Shown: piece after piece, positions 16,934-26,155 of the stretch | How positions within the stretch are numbered: the first letter of the stretch is position 1 | Layout of the letters: the number at the start of each line of letters is the position of its first letter | Assembly: GCA_934122115.1 (NCBI GenBank) | Contig: CAKOVU010000001.1 | Coordinates: 124,001-188,000 of the forward strand | Reading direction: 5' to 3' | Length of the DNA stretch: 64,000 bases | Source of the DNA: UMGS1901 sp934122115 | Lineage (GTDB): Bacteria; Bacillota; Clostridia; TANB77; CAG-508 | Position numbers and translations under genes: made by a program | The notes under the pieces: generated by a model | The model's database searches: none | What the model saw: only the letters and a program-made list of their open reading frames with translations | Told to the model about the DNA's origin: nothing

Positions 16934-18841
16934 ATGATGTATGATAAGCAAAATGAAAAAAATGCTATAACAGGAGAAGCTTTAGGAGATGCAGAAGATA
17001 AATTTCCGGGAGCAATTACTTATGAAAAGCCAGCGTCACCCTTATCAAAAAATATAGTAATAGTAGTAGAAGATAACTTTAATGTGTCAGGGTATTTAGA
17101 AGATTCAAATGATGAATATGATGATACAACACCAACTTATGAAATATTTGAGAGCCAATACAGTAAAAATAATGGTATATATTACTATGAACCAGATTTA
17201 AGTGGATTTAAACCAGAAGCAACTTACTATGTAACATATGACGAAAATGGAAATTCTGAAAAAATATATGGAAGAATAGATAAAGTTGAAAAGCCAACAT
17301 CAGGATGGCATGATTATAAAAATAAATTGTGGGCCAATGTGGTTACAGTAACAGAAAGTGATGTTACATATTGGACGTGGATTCCAAGATATGAATATAC
17401 TGCAGATAATAAAAGTGCAAGTGCATATTTTGTGGATATGAATAATGAATGTACAATGGAAGTTGATGGAGCTGATCAAAAAATTGATGTAAGTGCTTGT
17501 ACATTACCAGAAAGCTTTAAGTTTTCTGATGAAAATTTAAAAGGGTACTGGATTAGCAAATACGAAATACAATTATCAGAAAAATCGGACCTAGAGCAGA
17601 TGCGAGCAAGAATATATGGACAATCAATAGAAGTTGGAACAACAAACTCAAATGGCTTATATACAATATATTTAAATGGAAATAAGATTGCAGAGCATCA
17701 AAAGCTAGATGAATATTATAAAATAGATAAATTAAAACCTACTAAAATATATGATGTATGTGTATATAGTGAAACCAATGCAAGAATGGTTGGAAGAAAG
17801 AAAAAGATGGTAAATAGCATAATACAGGTAGATACAAGTGGATTTAATAAAGCAAATACATATTATGTGGTTTACGATAAGAATGGACAAGAAAGTATTG
17901 CAGGAAGAATGGACAAGATTCCTGAACCAGTAGGTTGGTACAATTATGAAGAAAAGATATGGGCAAATTTGGTAACGGTAAATGAAGACGATGTAACATA
18001 TTGGACATATATACCAAGGTATCAATATAGTTCTGATGAAATATATACTAATATAAATATGGTTGATGTAGAGTTTATTCCAACATCGCAAATAGCACCA
18101 TCTGTAGGATGCGAAATACCTGAAAGCTTTACGTTTAACGGGATACAACTAACAGGATATTGGATAAGCAAATACGAAGTACAGCTGTCAGAACGATCAG
18201 ATTTAGAACAACTAAAATTAACAAATCAAAATGATAAAATAAATATAACATCAACAAATCCAAGTGGTAAATATACAATATATTTAAATGGTGAAAAAAG
18301 TATTACAGGAGTAAGCCTTCCATGTACAATAAAAACAGATTTAGATTATGATATTTGTGTATATAGTGAAGAAAATAATAGAATGGTAGGAGCTAGAAAA
18401 AAACAATTATCGTCAGATTATATAATAAAAGTAGATGCAAGTGGATTTAATCCTGATTGTACATATTACGTAACATATGATGAAAAAGGAACAAATGAAC
18501 AAGTTGGAGAAAAAATAAAAATAGATAGTAATGGAAATCTAACTAATATGCCGGAAAACTGGTATGATTACGATAATAAGAAATGGGCAAATTTAGTAAC
18601 AAAAGGAAAAGATGAAAGCGGAAATGAACTGGTTACATATTGGACATATATTCCAAGATATGAATACGATACTCAAAATCCTTATACTAATGGTTCTACA
18701 AATGCGGAAGTAAGGTTTATTTCAAAAGAAAAGATAACGGCTGATTTTGGTTTTGAAATACCAGAGAGTTTTAATTTTAATGGGATACAGTTACCAGGAT
18801 ATTGGATAAGCAAGTATGAAGTTCAAGGTACGATAGATTAG
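16934..18841 (+). CDS. Repeat-containing surface protein, C-terminal part of a frameshifted pilin-like gene
   Basis: 635 residues from the first ATG, but with no Shine-Dalgarno; the frame is open back to 16883 and continues the fragment upstream. It contains two full repeats and one partial repeat of about 180-200 residues. Each opens with SGF-x-TYY-V-YD, then WANLVT, YWTYIPRYEY, and ends with IPESF, F-N-G-IQL, GYWISKYEVQ. The GYWISKYEV box recalls the start of formylglycine-generating-enzyme-like folds, but no catalytic motif is visible. Probably an exported adhesin-like protein anchored by the pilin helix. Repeats 1 and 2 include a TIYLNG-containing insert lacking in repeat 3. Confidence 0.75.
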   Translation: MMYDKQNEKNAITGEALGDAEDKFPGAITYEKPASPLSKNIVIVVEDNFNVSGYLEDSNDEYDDTTPTYEIFESQYSKNNGIYYYEPDLSGFKPEATYYVTYDENGNSEKIYGRIDKVEKPTSGWHDYKNKLWANVVTVTESDVTYWTWIPRYEYTADNKSASAYFVDMNNECTMEVDGADQKIDVSACTLPESFKFSDENLKGYWISKYEIQLSEKSDLEQMRARIYGQSIEVGTTNSNGLYTIYLNGNKIAEHQKLDEYYKIDKLKPTKIYDVCVYSETNARMVGRKKKMVNSIIQVDTSGFNKANTYYVVYDKNGQESIAGRMDKIPEPVGWYNYEEKIWANLVTVNEDDVTYWTYIPRYQYSSDEIYTNINMVDVEFIPTSQIAPSVGCEIPESFTFNGIQLTGYWISKYEVQLSERSDLEQLKLTNQNDKINITSTNPSGKYTIYLNGEKSITGVSLPCTIKTDLDYDICVYSEENNRMVGARKKQLSSDYIIKVDASGFNPDCTYYVTYDEKGTNEQVGEKIKIDSNGNLTNMPENWYDYDNKKWANLVTKGKDESGNELVTYWTYIPRYEYDTQNPYTNGSTNAEVRFISKEKITADFGFEIPESFNFNGIQLPGYWISKYEVQGTID

Positions 18842-18853
18842 AGGGAGGAAAAA

Positions 18854-19492
18854 ATGAATATAAGAACAAAAAAAGTATTAATAATATTGTTAATGTTATT
18901 GGGGTTAATGGTATTTAGTCCTAATAAGGTGAATGCTGGATTACAAGCCAATAAAGGAGGCACTAGTTTGACAAATGTAAAATGGGAGGGCTTTTTTATA
19001 GCAATCCGCAAGATGGAATCGGAATATGGAACGTTAGGAAAGAAACTAATTGTAGATAATAAATATAATGATACAATTGGAAATGGAATAGATTGCCATA
19101 TGGCTTTAAATACAGAATTCGGTACGGCAGGAATTTTAGCATATTCTAAATATGGAGAGGTTCCTACAACTGATAATGATACAACAACAGGAAATGAATC
19201 TGGAGTTTATCAATTAAAAGGAGGGAATAGAGAGTATGTATCAGCCACCGACTATTCTAAAATGTGGTCTTTATTTAAAACATTGGATGAAAAATACTAT
19301 AATTGCTATAATAGTTCAACTATAATACCAGGTGATGGTATAGGGATGTTTGGATATGATAAGATTAAGCATGGAGGAAATAATTATCAAATTTTTTATA
19401 GATATAATATATTTTCAGGTGGCAGTAACACAGGAGGTGCTTGGTCATCGGGCTCTTCCCGCGCAGTTGTTGTATGCGGCCAAGGCTTATAA
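18854..19492 (+). CDS. Secreted protein of unknown function
   Basis: 212 residues with a clear signal peptide: MNIRTKKVLIILLMLLGLMV followed by a small-residue region and likely cleavage near VNAG. The mature part is rich in Gly, Asn and Tyr and has no motif I recognise. The C-terminus (SSGSSRAVVVCGQGL) resembles the end of the sulfatase-modifying-like repeat fold suggested for the upstream protein, so it may complement it. It follows that gene by 12 bp with a GAGGGAGG site, and a terminator follows, so the three frames form one transcript. Likely an extracellular partner or separate tip module. Confidence 0.7.
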   Translation: MNIRTKKVLIILLMLLGLMVFSPNKVNAGLQANKGGTSLTNVKWEGFFIAIRKMESEYGTLGKKLIVDNKYNDTIGNGIDCHMALNTEFGTAGILAYSKYGEVPTTDNDTTTGNESGVYQLKGGNREYVSATDYSKMWSLFKTLDEKYYNCYNSSTIIPGDGIGMFGYDKIKHGGNNYQIFYRYNIFSGGSNTGGAWSSGSSRAVVVCGQGL

Positions 19493-19518
19493 TCAAATTT
19501 AATTTAATATATTTTTTA

Positions 19519-19559
19519 AGCACATAAATTGCATTAGCGTTTATGTGCTGTTTGCTTTT
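19519..19559 (+). terminator. Intrinsic terminator after the pilin-like locus
   Basis: AGCACATAAA pairs with TTTATGTGCT over an 11-base loop, then a T-rich tail. Confidence 0.75.
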
Positions 19560-19577
19560 AAAAATATAAAAAATCTA

Positions 19578-19607
19578 TTGACAAATTTGTATCATAAAGC
19601 ATATAAT
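19578..19607 (+). promoter_or_regulatory. Promoter of the arsR-cadA operon
   Basis: Consensus TTGACA (19578-19583) and TATAAT (19602-19607) with an 18-base spacer. Confidence 0.75.
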
Positions 19608-19611
19608 AAAC

Positions 19612-19631
19612 ATATGAGCAAACATTCAAAT
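19612..19631 (+). promoter_or_regulatory. Putative ArsR/SmtB-type operator
   Basis: ATATGAGCAAACATTCAAAT is an imperfect inverted repeat of the 12-2-12 type bound by SmtB/CadC repressors. It covers the expected transcription start and lies just before the regulator gene, as expected for metal-relieved autorepression. Confidence 0.55.
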
Positions 19632-19644
19632 GAAAGGAGAAAGA

Positions 19645-20004
19645 ATGGAAAATATTGAAGAAAATGTTGAACAACTAAGTATTAACTTAGAAAAAGTAAA
19701 TAAAATAAAAAATATTATGCCAGATGATGAGTTAATATTCGATGTAGCAGAAAGCTTTAAAGTTTTTGGTGATTCTACAAGAATGAAAATTATAGCTGCA
19801 CTGTTGCAAGATGAATTAAATGTATCAGAAATAGCTGCAATTACAAGCTCAACACCATCTGCCATATCACACCAATTAAGAGTTTTAAAACAAGCAAAAT
19901 TGGTTAAAATAAGGAAAGATGGTAAAGCTGTGTATTATAGCTTAGATGATGATCACGTAAAAAAGATCTTTGAAATTGGCAAAGAGCATATAGAAGAAAA
20001 TTAA
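19645..20004 (+). CDS. ArsR/SmtB family metal-sensing repressor
   Basis: 119 residues with a winged-helix: VFGDSTRMKIIAALLQDELNVSEIAAITSSTPSAISHQLRVLKQAKLVKIRK is the family core. The C-terminal DDDHVKKIFEIGKEHIEEN supplies the alpha-5 metal-site positions (Asp/His and His/Glu) seen in zinc/cadmium sensors; the ELNVSEI stretch lacks the cysteines of CadC. I chose the ATG at 19645 because AAAGGAG lies between it and an earlier ATG at 19630. It precedes a CadA-type ATPase by 14 bp and probably represses it. Confidence 0.88.
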   Translation: MENIEENVEQLSINLEKVNKIKNIMPDDELIFDVAESFKVFGDSTRMKIIAALLQDELNVSEIAAITSSTPSAISHQLRVLKQAKLVKIRKDGKAVYYSLDDDHVKKIFEIGKEHIEEN

Positions 20005-20018
20005 AGAAGGAGAGTAAA

Positions 20019-22115
20019 ATGAAAAAGTACGAATACGATATAGTTGGATTAGATTGTGCAAACTGTGCAAATAAAATTCAAGTGGAACTAGGCAAAGTAA
20101 AAGGAATAGAAAATGCATCTGTTAACTTTGCAAAGCAGAAACTAAGTTATGAAACAGATACAGTATCAAGAGAAAAAGTAGAAAAACTTGTAAAATCATT
20201 AGAACCAGATGTAGAATTAATTAGTGCAGAAGACAAAATAAAAGATTTAAAAAATGAGAAAAAACAAAATGAAAATAAATCTAAATTTTTATTACACATA
20301 TTAAGATTGGTGATAGGAACTATAGTTGCAGTTGTGGGCTTATATGTTCCAATGCCCAAAATATTATCAACAGTTTTAATAATTTTAGGATATGCAATAC
20401 TATTATATAGAACAACAAAAAATGCAATAAAATTATTATTCAAGAGTAAAACAATAAATGAAAATTTATTAATTACAATATCTTGTATAGGTGCATATCT
20501 AGTAGGTAAGCATTCAGAAGGCCTTATGGTAATTGTTTTATATGAAATAGGTAAAATTCTAGAAGAAAAAGCTATAAATAAAACAAGAAAATCAATTTCT
20601 GATTTAATGGATATAAAGCCAGAATATGCAAACTTAAAAACAGATAATGATATAAAAGTGGTTAGCCCAGCAGATGTTGAAATTGGTGATATTGTTGTTG
20701 TAAAGCAAGGCGAAAAAATACCACTAGATGGAATTGTAGTAAAAGGAAATGCTAGCTTAAATACTTCATCATTAACAGGGGAATCTAAGCCACAAGATGT
20801 AAGTGAGGAATCTGAAGTACTTTCTGGAAGCATTGTTTTAGAGGGACTATTAGAAATAAAAGTTACAGAAAAATACGAAAATAGTACTGTAAGTAAAATA
20901 CTAGAATTAGTAGAAAATGCAACAGATAAAAAAGCCAAAACAGAAACTTTTGTAAATAAAGCAGCTAAAATATACACACCAATAGTTTTAGGAATAGCAG
21001 CATTAGTTGCAATCTTTTTACCATTAATATCTAATGTGCCATATGGAACAGAAAATGGAAGTATATATAGGGCTTTAATATTCTTAGTAATATCATGTCC
21101 ATGCGCTATTGCAATATCTGTACCACTATGCTATTTCTCTGGAATAGGAAAATCTTCTAAAGAAGGAATACTAATAAAAGGTAGCGACTATTTAGATGGA
21201 ATAAAAGATATAAAAGAAGTTGTTTTTGATAAAACTGGAACTTTAACAAAAGGCGAATTCGTAATAGATAAAGTAGAACTATGTACAAATAATTTTTCAA
21301 AAGATGAAGTGTTAGAATTTGCAGTTTTGGGAGAAAGCTTTTCAAACCATCCTATTGCAAAATCAATTGTTGGTCATTTTAATATAAATGCAGATAAATC
21401 TAGAGTAAGCGATTATGAGGAAATAGCTGGAAAAGGCATTAAATATGTAATAGATGGAAAAACAATTTTAGTTGGAAACAGCAGCTTGGTTGGAAAAGAA
21501 GCTGAAAAAGTGGATAGCACAAAAATATATGTAAAAATAGATGAAGAATTAGCAGGTAGCATTTATTTAAAAGATGAAATAAAAGAAGGAACTAAAGAAG
21601 CAATAGCAAAATTAAATGAAAAAGGTATAGTAACAAAAATGTTTACAGGTGACAACAAAGAAGTAGCTTCGAAAATAGCAGCAGAATTAGGAATAAAAGA
21701 ATATGAAGCAGAAATGTTGCCAAATGATAAATATACAAAATTAGAAAAAGAAATTGAAAAGTATAAAGAATCAAATGGAAAGGTAGCATTTGTAGGAGAT
21801 GGAATAAACGATTCACCAGTACTAGCACTATCTGATATTGGAATATCAATGGGAGGAGTTGGCTCTCAAGTGGCTATTGAAGCTTCAGATGTTGTAATAA
21901 TGACTGATGCAATAGAAAAAATAAATGAGGCTATTAATATTTCTAAAAAGACAAGTAGAATAATAAAACAAAATTTAACTTTCTCAATAGGAATAAAAGT
22001 ATTAGTATTGGTATTAAGCATATTTGGAATTGCAAATATGTGGGAAGCGGTTTTTGCAGACGTAGGAGCAACACTTATTACAGTATTAAATGCAATTAGA
22101 ATATTATCAAAATAA
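20019..22115 (+). CDS. cadA: Heavy-metal P1B-type ATPase, Cd/Zn efflux
   Basis: 698 residues. An N-terminal HMA domain carries GLDCANCA (C13, C16). The actuator loop is TGES, the transmembrane metal site is SCPCAIAIS, the phosphorylation site is DKTGTLT and the hinge is GDGINDSPVL. SCPC followed by the late helix ending with an Asp (WEAVFADVGATLITVLNAIR) fits the P1B-2 Zn/Cd/Pb class. It pumps divalent soft metals out of the cytoplasm. Paired with an ArsR repressor, it forms a standard inducible resistance operon. Confidence 0.92.
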   Translation: MKKYEYDIVGLDCANCANKIQVELGKVKGIENASVNFAKQKLSYETDTVSREKVEKLVKSLEPDVELISAEDKIKDLKNEKKQNENKSKFLLHILRLVIGTIVAVVGLYVPMPKILSTVLIILGYAILLYRTTKNAIKLLFKSKTINENLLITISCIGAYLVGKHSEGLMVIVLYEIGKILEEKAINKTRKSISDLMDIKPEYANLKTDNDIKVVSPADVEIGDIVVVKQGEKIPLDGIVVKGNASLNTSSLTGESKPQDVSEESEVLSGSIVLEGLLEIKVTEKYENSTVSKILELVENATDKKAKTETFVNKAAKIYTPIVLGIAALVAIFLPLISNVPYGTENGSIYRALIFLVISCPCAIAISVPLCYFSGIGKSSKEGILIKGSDYLDGIKDIKEVVFDKTGTLTKGEFVIDKVELCTNNFSKDEVLEFAVLGESFSNHPIAKSIVGHFNINADKSRVSDYEEIAGKGIKYVIDGKTILVGNSSLVGKEAEKVDSTKIYVKIDEELAGSIYLKDEIKEGTKEAIAKLNEKGIVTKMFTGDNKEVASKIAAELGIKEYEAEMLPNDKYTKLEKEIEKYKESNGKVAFVGDGINDSPVLALSDIGISMGGVGSQVAIEASDVVIMTDAIEKINEAINISKKTSRIIKQNLTFSIGIKVLVLVLSIFGIANMWEAVFADVGATLITVLNAIRILSK

Positions 22116-22151
22116 TGTGTCAAAAAATGTCTAAAAAACATAGTATATAAT

Positions 22152-22173
22152 ATAACATCACAAGAGATGTTAT
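22152..22173 (+). other. Hairpin directly before the Shine-Dalgarno of the Cys-rich protein
   Basis: ATAACATC-ACAAGA-GATGTTAT, an 8-bp perfect stem, ends 4 bases before GGAGGTGA. It could stabilise the short mRNA or modulate translation. Confidence 0.45.
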
Positions 22174-22189
22174 ATTGGAGGTGACTTCT

Positions 22190-22435
22190 ATGGAGCCACA
22201 AGAAAATTGCTACTTTGAGAAAAAATGTTGCAAGAAAAGAAATTGTTTTGCATTAGTAATAGCAATATTGGCAGTTTTATTCTTCGGAGTAATAGGAGCT
22301 ATAATAGGAGCAGCTATAAGCGAAACTATCTTGGCAGCATTAGCAGCAGTAATAGTTCTAGCAATAGTGCTTGGAATAATATTAGTAATAACAATAATCT
22401 ATAAAATATGTAAAAAAGAAAGAAATTACTGCTAG
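22190..22435 (+). CDS. Small Cys-rich two-helix membrane protein
   Basis: 81 residues from the ATG at 22190, which has GGAGGTGA 7 bases upstream (a TTG at 22175 lies in front of that site and is rejected). The N-terminal 20 residues carry four cysteines (CYFEKKCCKKRNC); two hydrophobic helices follow (FALVIAILAVLFFGVIGAII; ILAALAAVIVLAIVLGIIL) and a Cys-ending basic tail. No family recognised. It has its own strong terminator. Its position after the Cd/Zn ATPase and the cysteines might hint at metal binding, but this is a guess; small spore-coat-like proteins are an alternative. Confidence 0.7.
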   Translation: MEPQENCYFEKKCCKKRNCFALVIAILAVLFFGVIGAIIGAAISETILAALAAVIVLAIVLGIILVITIIYKICKKERNYC

Positions 22436-22446
22436 AATCACAAAGT

Positions 22447-22482
22447 AAAAAGACTTAGCTTGCAAAAGCTAGGTCTTTTTTT
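22447..22482 (+). terminator. Intrinsic terminator
   Basis: AAAAGACTTAGCTT pairs with AAGCTAGGTCTTTT (with one G-T wobble), followed by a T-run. Confidence 0.85.
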
Positions 22483-22574
22483 AGGCGAATAGTGGTTGCA
22501 AAACCATAACAGATATTGTATAATAGAACCTTAGTAAAGCATATTAAAATTTGCGATTAAAAGGAGAGTTTTTG

Positions 22575-25529
22575 ATGCCTAGTTCCATATATAGAGCCTT
22601 TAATCAATTGATAAAAACATTTAAAAATATTACAAATGATGATGAAAAACAAGAAGGAGTAAAAAGTGTAGGAAATTTAAAAATAGAGCCTAAAATAGTG
22701 TATAACAAATTTAATAACACATTAAAAATACAAATAAAAATAGGTGAAACGCAGTTATATAAAGTAAAAAGCCTCCCAGAATTCTATGATAGATTCTTAA
22801 AAAGAGAAAATTATAAATATGGTAGCAAATTAGAATTTATACATACAAAGGAAGCATTTGCACCAGAATATAGAGCGTTGTTAGATTATATATTAAAATA
22901 TGCAGAAATAATAAAATACTCAAATGAAGCTTCAAATGATTATGAGTATTATACCAAAAGATTGGGAGAGGATTGCATATTAATATCTAATACGGGAATA
23001 GATGAGTTATTTGAGGTGCTAAAAAATAAAACAGCTATATTGGAAGATGAAAAATCTTCAATATCTGTAGAATTTGTGGAAAAGGAGCCTAATATTGAAT
23101 TCTTTTTGAATAAAAAAGATGAGAAAGAATTTGCTATAACTACCAATATAAAAGAATCAAATTATAAAATTTTTGAGGGAAGAAAATATACATATGTATT
23201 ATTGGATAAAAAAATATATAGATGTAGCAAACAATATGATAAAACAGTATTGGAAATGCTTGAAATATATAGAAAAAACTTTATAAATGAAATAGTTTTA
23301 CCACAAAAGGAATTACCAAATTTTTTTGCAACAGTTGAACCATATATTAAGAAAAATATAAAAATAGATGATAAGGAATATCAAGAGATAAAGCAATACA
23401 TACCAGCTGAATTGTATGCAAAAATGTTTTTAGACTATAATGAAGAAAATTATATAATTGCAGATATAAGGTTTGTATATGATGATGTAGAAATAAATCC
23501 ACTAGATATAGAGCAAAATATCAACATTCCAAGAAATGGAGTAAAAGAATCTAAATTAGTAGATATGTTGTTAAAGAGTGGATTCATGTATGATCAAAAG
23601 AACAGCAGGCTAGTACTAGCAGATGAAAATAGAATTTATGATTTTTTATCTAAAGATATAGAAATGTATATGCAGAACTTTGAAGTTCTTGCAACAGACA
23701 AATTTAAAGAGAAGCAGATAAAAAAAGAGCAAAGAGTTTCTGTAGGGGTAAAGATAGAGAATAATTTAATAGATATAGATTTAAGTAATTTAAACTTTGA
23801 TACAAAAGAGCTACAAGAGATAATGCGAAAGTATAAATTAAAAAGAAAGTTTCATAGATTAAAAGATGGAAGTTTTATAAATTTAGAAGAAAATGAAAAT
23901 ATAGAGTTCATTCAGAACATAACCAAAGACATAGATATAGACTACTCAAAAATAAAAGATAACAGTATAAAATTGCCTATATATAGGTCGTTTTATTTGG
24001 AAAAAGTTTTGGAAAAAAACGAATTTATAAATGCAAATAGAGATTCAAGTTATAAGGAATTTGTTGGAGGGCTAACAAAAACAAAGTCAGAATTAAATAA
24101 ACCTATGTCAAAATATTTGAAAGCATCATTAAGAGAATATCAAATAATTGGCTTTAATTGGTTAACAGCATTAGACGAGTATGGAATAGGTGGGATTTTG
24201 GCTGATGATATGGGATTAGGAAAAACAATTCAAATATTGAGTGTGATTGCAACATATATTGAAAATAATAATAATCCAAAACCAACATTAATTGTTTGCC
24301 CAAGCTCGCTTTCGTTGAATTGGCAAAGTGAAATAAACAAATTTACAAGTGGAATTAGCTCACTTGTAATACATGGCACATTAGAAGAAAGACAAAAACA
24401 GATAAAAGAAATACTAGATTATAAGGTAATAATCACATCATATGAATTATTAAAAAGAGACATAGAAGAGTATAAAAAATATGATTACGAGTTTAAATAT
24501 ATAGTTGCAGATGAAGCACAATATATAAAAAATAATAATACTCAAAATGCAAAAACGATTAAAGAAATAAAAGCAGAAACCAAATACGCTTTAACAGGCA
24601 CACCTATAGAAAATTCATTAGCTGAATTGTGGTCTATCTTTGATTTTATAATGCCTGGATACTTATTTTCTTATAAGAAATTTAAAGAATTATATGAAAC
24701 ACCTATAATAAAAGATAATGATCAAGAGGCAATGAAAAAGCTAAAAAGGTTAATAAATCCATTTGTTTTAAGAAGAACAAAAAAAGAAGTTCTAACAGAG
24801 TTGCCAGATAAAACGGTTACTGTATTAAATAGCCAAATGACGGAAGAACAAAAAGAAATATATATGGCTTATCTAGCAAGAGCAAAGAAAAATGTTGAAG
24901 ATGAGATAAAAGAAAATGGTATAGAGAAAAGTCAGATTAAAATATTAGCGTTGCTTACAAGATTGAGGCAAATATGCTGTCATCCAAGTTTATTTATAGA
25001 TAACTATAAAGGTGAAAGCGGCAAGCTAAATCAGTGTTTAGAAATTTTGAGAGATGCTATAAACTCTGACCATAAAACATTATTGTTTTCTGGCTATACA
25101 TCAATGTTTGATATTATTGAGAAGGAATTAAAAAAGCAGAACATAAAATATTTGAAATTAACAGGTCAAACTAAAGTAAGCGAGAGAATGGATTTGGTAG
25201 ATGAGTTTAATAAGAATGATGAAATTAAAGTTTTCTTAATTTCTCTAAAAGCGGGAGGAACAGGACTTAATCTAACAAGTGCAGATATGGTAATACATTA
25301 CGACCCTTGGTGGAATTTATCTGCTGAAAATCAAGCAACAGACAGAACATACAGGATTGGCCAGAAAAGAAATGTGCAAGTATATAAGCTAATAACCAAA
25401 GATTCAATTGAAGAAAAAATATATGAATTGCAAAAAAGAAAAGAAACACTAATAGATACAATGCTATCTACAAAGCAAACATTTATAAATAAATTATCAA
25501 AAGAAGAGATACTAAGTTTATTTGAATAA
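22575..25529 (+). CDS. SNF2 family DNA helicase/ATPase
   Basis: 984 residues from the ATG at 22575 (AAGGAGAG upstream; a TTG 24 bases earlier lies before that site). The first 520 residues are the bacterial SNF2-associated region, including a partial SWIM-like zone without clear CxC. The motor follows: DDMGLGKTIQ (Walker A), DEAQ (Walker B), TGTPIENSLAELWSIFDF, then the second RecA lobe with SLKAGGTGLNLTSADMVIHYDPWWN and DRTYRIGQ. Such Swi2/Snf2 proteins remodel protein-DNA or RNA polymerase complexes in Bacillota. Substrate unknown. The last codons lie close to the nucleosidase gene. Confidence 0.92.
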   Translation: MPSSIYRAFNQLIKTFKNITNDDEKQEGVKSVGNLKIEPKIVYNKFNNTLKIQIKIGETQLYKVKSLPEFYDRFLKRENYKYGSKLEFIHTKEAFAPEYRALLDYILKYAEIIKYSNEASNDYEYYTKRLGEDCILISNTGIDELFEVLKNKTAILEDEKSSISVEFVEKEPNIEFFLNKKDEKEFAITTNIKESNYKIFEGRKYTYVLLDKKIYRCSKQYDKTVLEMLEIYRKNFINEIVLPQKELPNFFATVEPYIKKNIKIDDKEYQEIKQYIPAELYAKMFLDYNEENYIIADIRFVYDDVEINPLDIEQNINIPRNGVKESKLVDMLLKSGFMYDQKNSRLVLADENRIYDFLSKDIEMYMQNFEVLATDKFKEKQIKKEQRVSVGVKIENNLIDIDLSNLNFDTKELQEIMRKYKLKRKFHRLKDGSFINLEENENIEFIQNITKDIDIDYSKIKDNSIKLPIYRSFYLEKVLEKNEFINANRDSSYKEFVGGLTKTKSELNKPMSKYLKASLREYQIIGFNWLTALDEYGIGGILADDMGLGKTIQILSVIATYIENNNNPKPTLIVCPSSLSLNWQSEINKFTSGISSLVIHGTLEERQKQIKEILDYKVIITSYELLKRDIEEYKKYDYEFKYIVADEAQYIKNNNTQNAKTIKEIKAETKYALTGTPIENSLAELWSIFDFIMPGYLFSYKKFKELYETPIIKDNDQEAMKKLKRLINPFVLRRTKKEVLTELPDKTVTVLNSQMTEEQKEIYMAYLARAKKNVEDEIKENGIEKSQIKILALLTRLRQICCHPSLFIDNYKGESGKLNQCLEILRDAINSDHKTLLFSGYTSMFDIIEKELKKQNIKYLKLTGQTKVSERMDLVDEFNKNDEIKVFLISLKAGGTGLNLTSADMVIHYDPWWNLSAENQATDRTYRIGQKRNVQVYKLITKDSIEEKIYELQKRKETLIDTMLSTKQTFINKLSKEEILSLFE

Positions 25530-25539
25530 GGGGAATTTT

Positions 25540-26139
25540 ATGAAGAATATTTTATATGTAATTGCCATGGAAAAAGAGGCAAAAGGTATAGTAAAAAAAT
25601 TAGAATTAGAAAAAGTTGAAGGCGCCAAGCTTAAAATATATGAAAAAGGTTCAACACGTTTATTAATAACTGGAATAGGAAAACAACGTGTTGCAATGAA
25701 TTTAGCAATATATATGGAAAATTATGAAAAGCCTGATATTATCATAAATTTAGGTTATGCAGGTTCTACAAATTCAGAAATAGGAACATGGGTAAATGTA
25801 AGCGAAATATATAATTATGAATGGGAAATTCCTGGTGAAGAAAAATATACCATGGATGGAATTGATAATAAAGAATTAATAGTAAAAGTTGAAGATGACA
25901 AAATAAGTAAATTACCATGCTATACAGCTGAAAAATTTGTAACAGGTACAACTATATCAGAGGATGTACTTTTTGATATGGAATTACATTCTATATATTT
26001 AATATGCTGTATCCATGGAATAAAATTGTTGTCACTAAAAAAGGTAAGTGATAATTTAAGCTTGGATAACTATTATGAAAATATAGATATAGAAAGCCTA
26101 ATGGAATTAACTAGTGGACTAGAATATTGTAAAATGTAA
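25540..26139 (+). CDS. Nucleoside phosphorylase/MTA-SAH nucleosidase family protein
   Basis: 199 residues, about 30 shorter than typical MTA/SAH nucleosidase. NILYVIAMEKEAKGIV is the family start, ITGIGKQRVAMNLAIYM and DIIINLGYAGSTNSEIGTW are the phosphate/ribose strands, DMELHSIYLI holds the Met-Glu ribose contact, and KKVSDNLS provides the catalytic Asp. It probably hydrolyses an adenosine-like nucleoside. The ATG at 25540 follows AAGGGG. The substrate is uncertain because the adenine-binding loop is short. It lies between the SNF2 gene and trmFO in one close-packed run. Confidence 0.75.
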   Translation: MKNILYVIAMEKEAKGIVKKLELEKVEGAKLKIYEKGSTRLLITGIGKQRVAMNLAIYMENYEKPDIIINLGYAGSTNSEIGTWVNVSEIYNYEWEIPGEEKYTMDGIDNKELIVKVEDDKISKLPCYTAEKFVTGTTISEDVLFDMELHSIYLICCIHGIKLLSLKKVSDNLSLDNYYENIDIESLMELTSGLEYCKM

Positions 26140-26155
26140 TGGAAGAGGAATTTTT

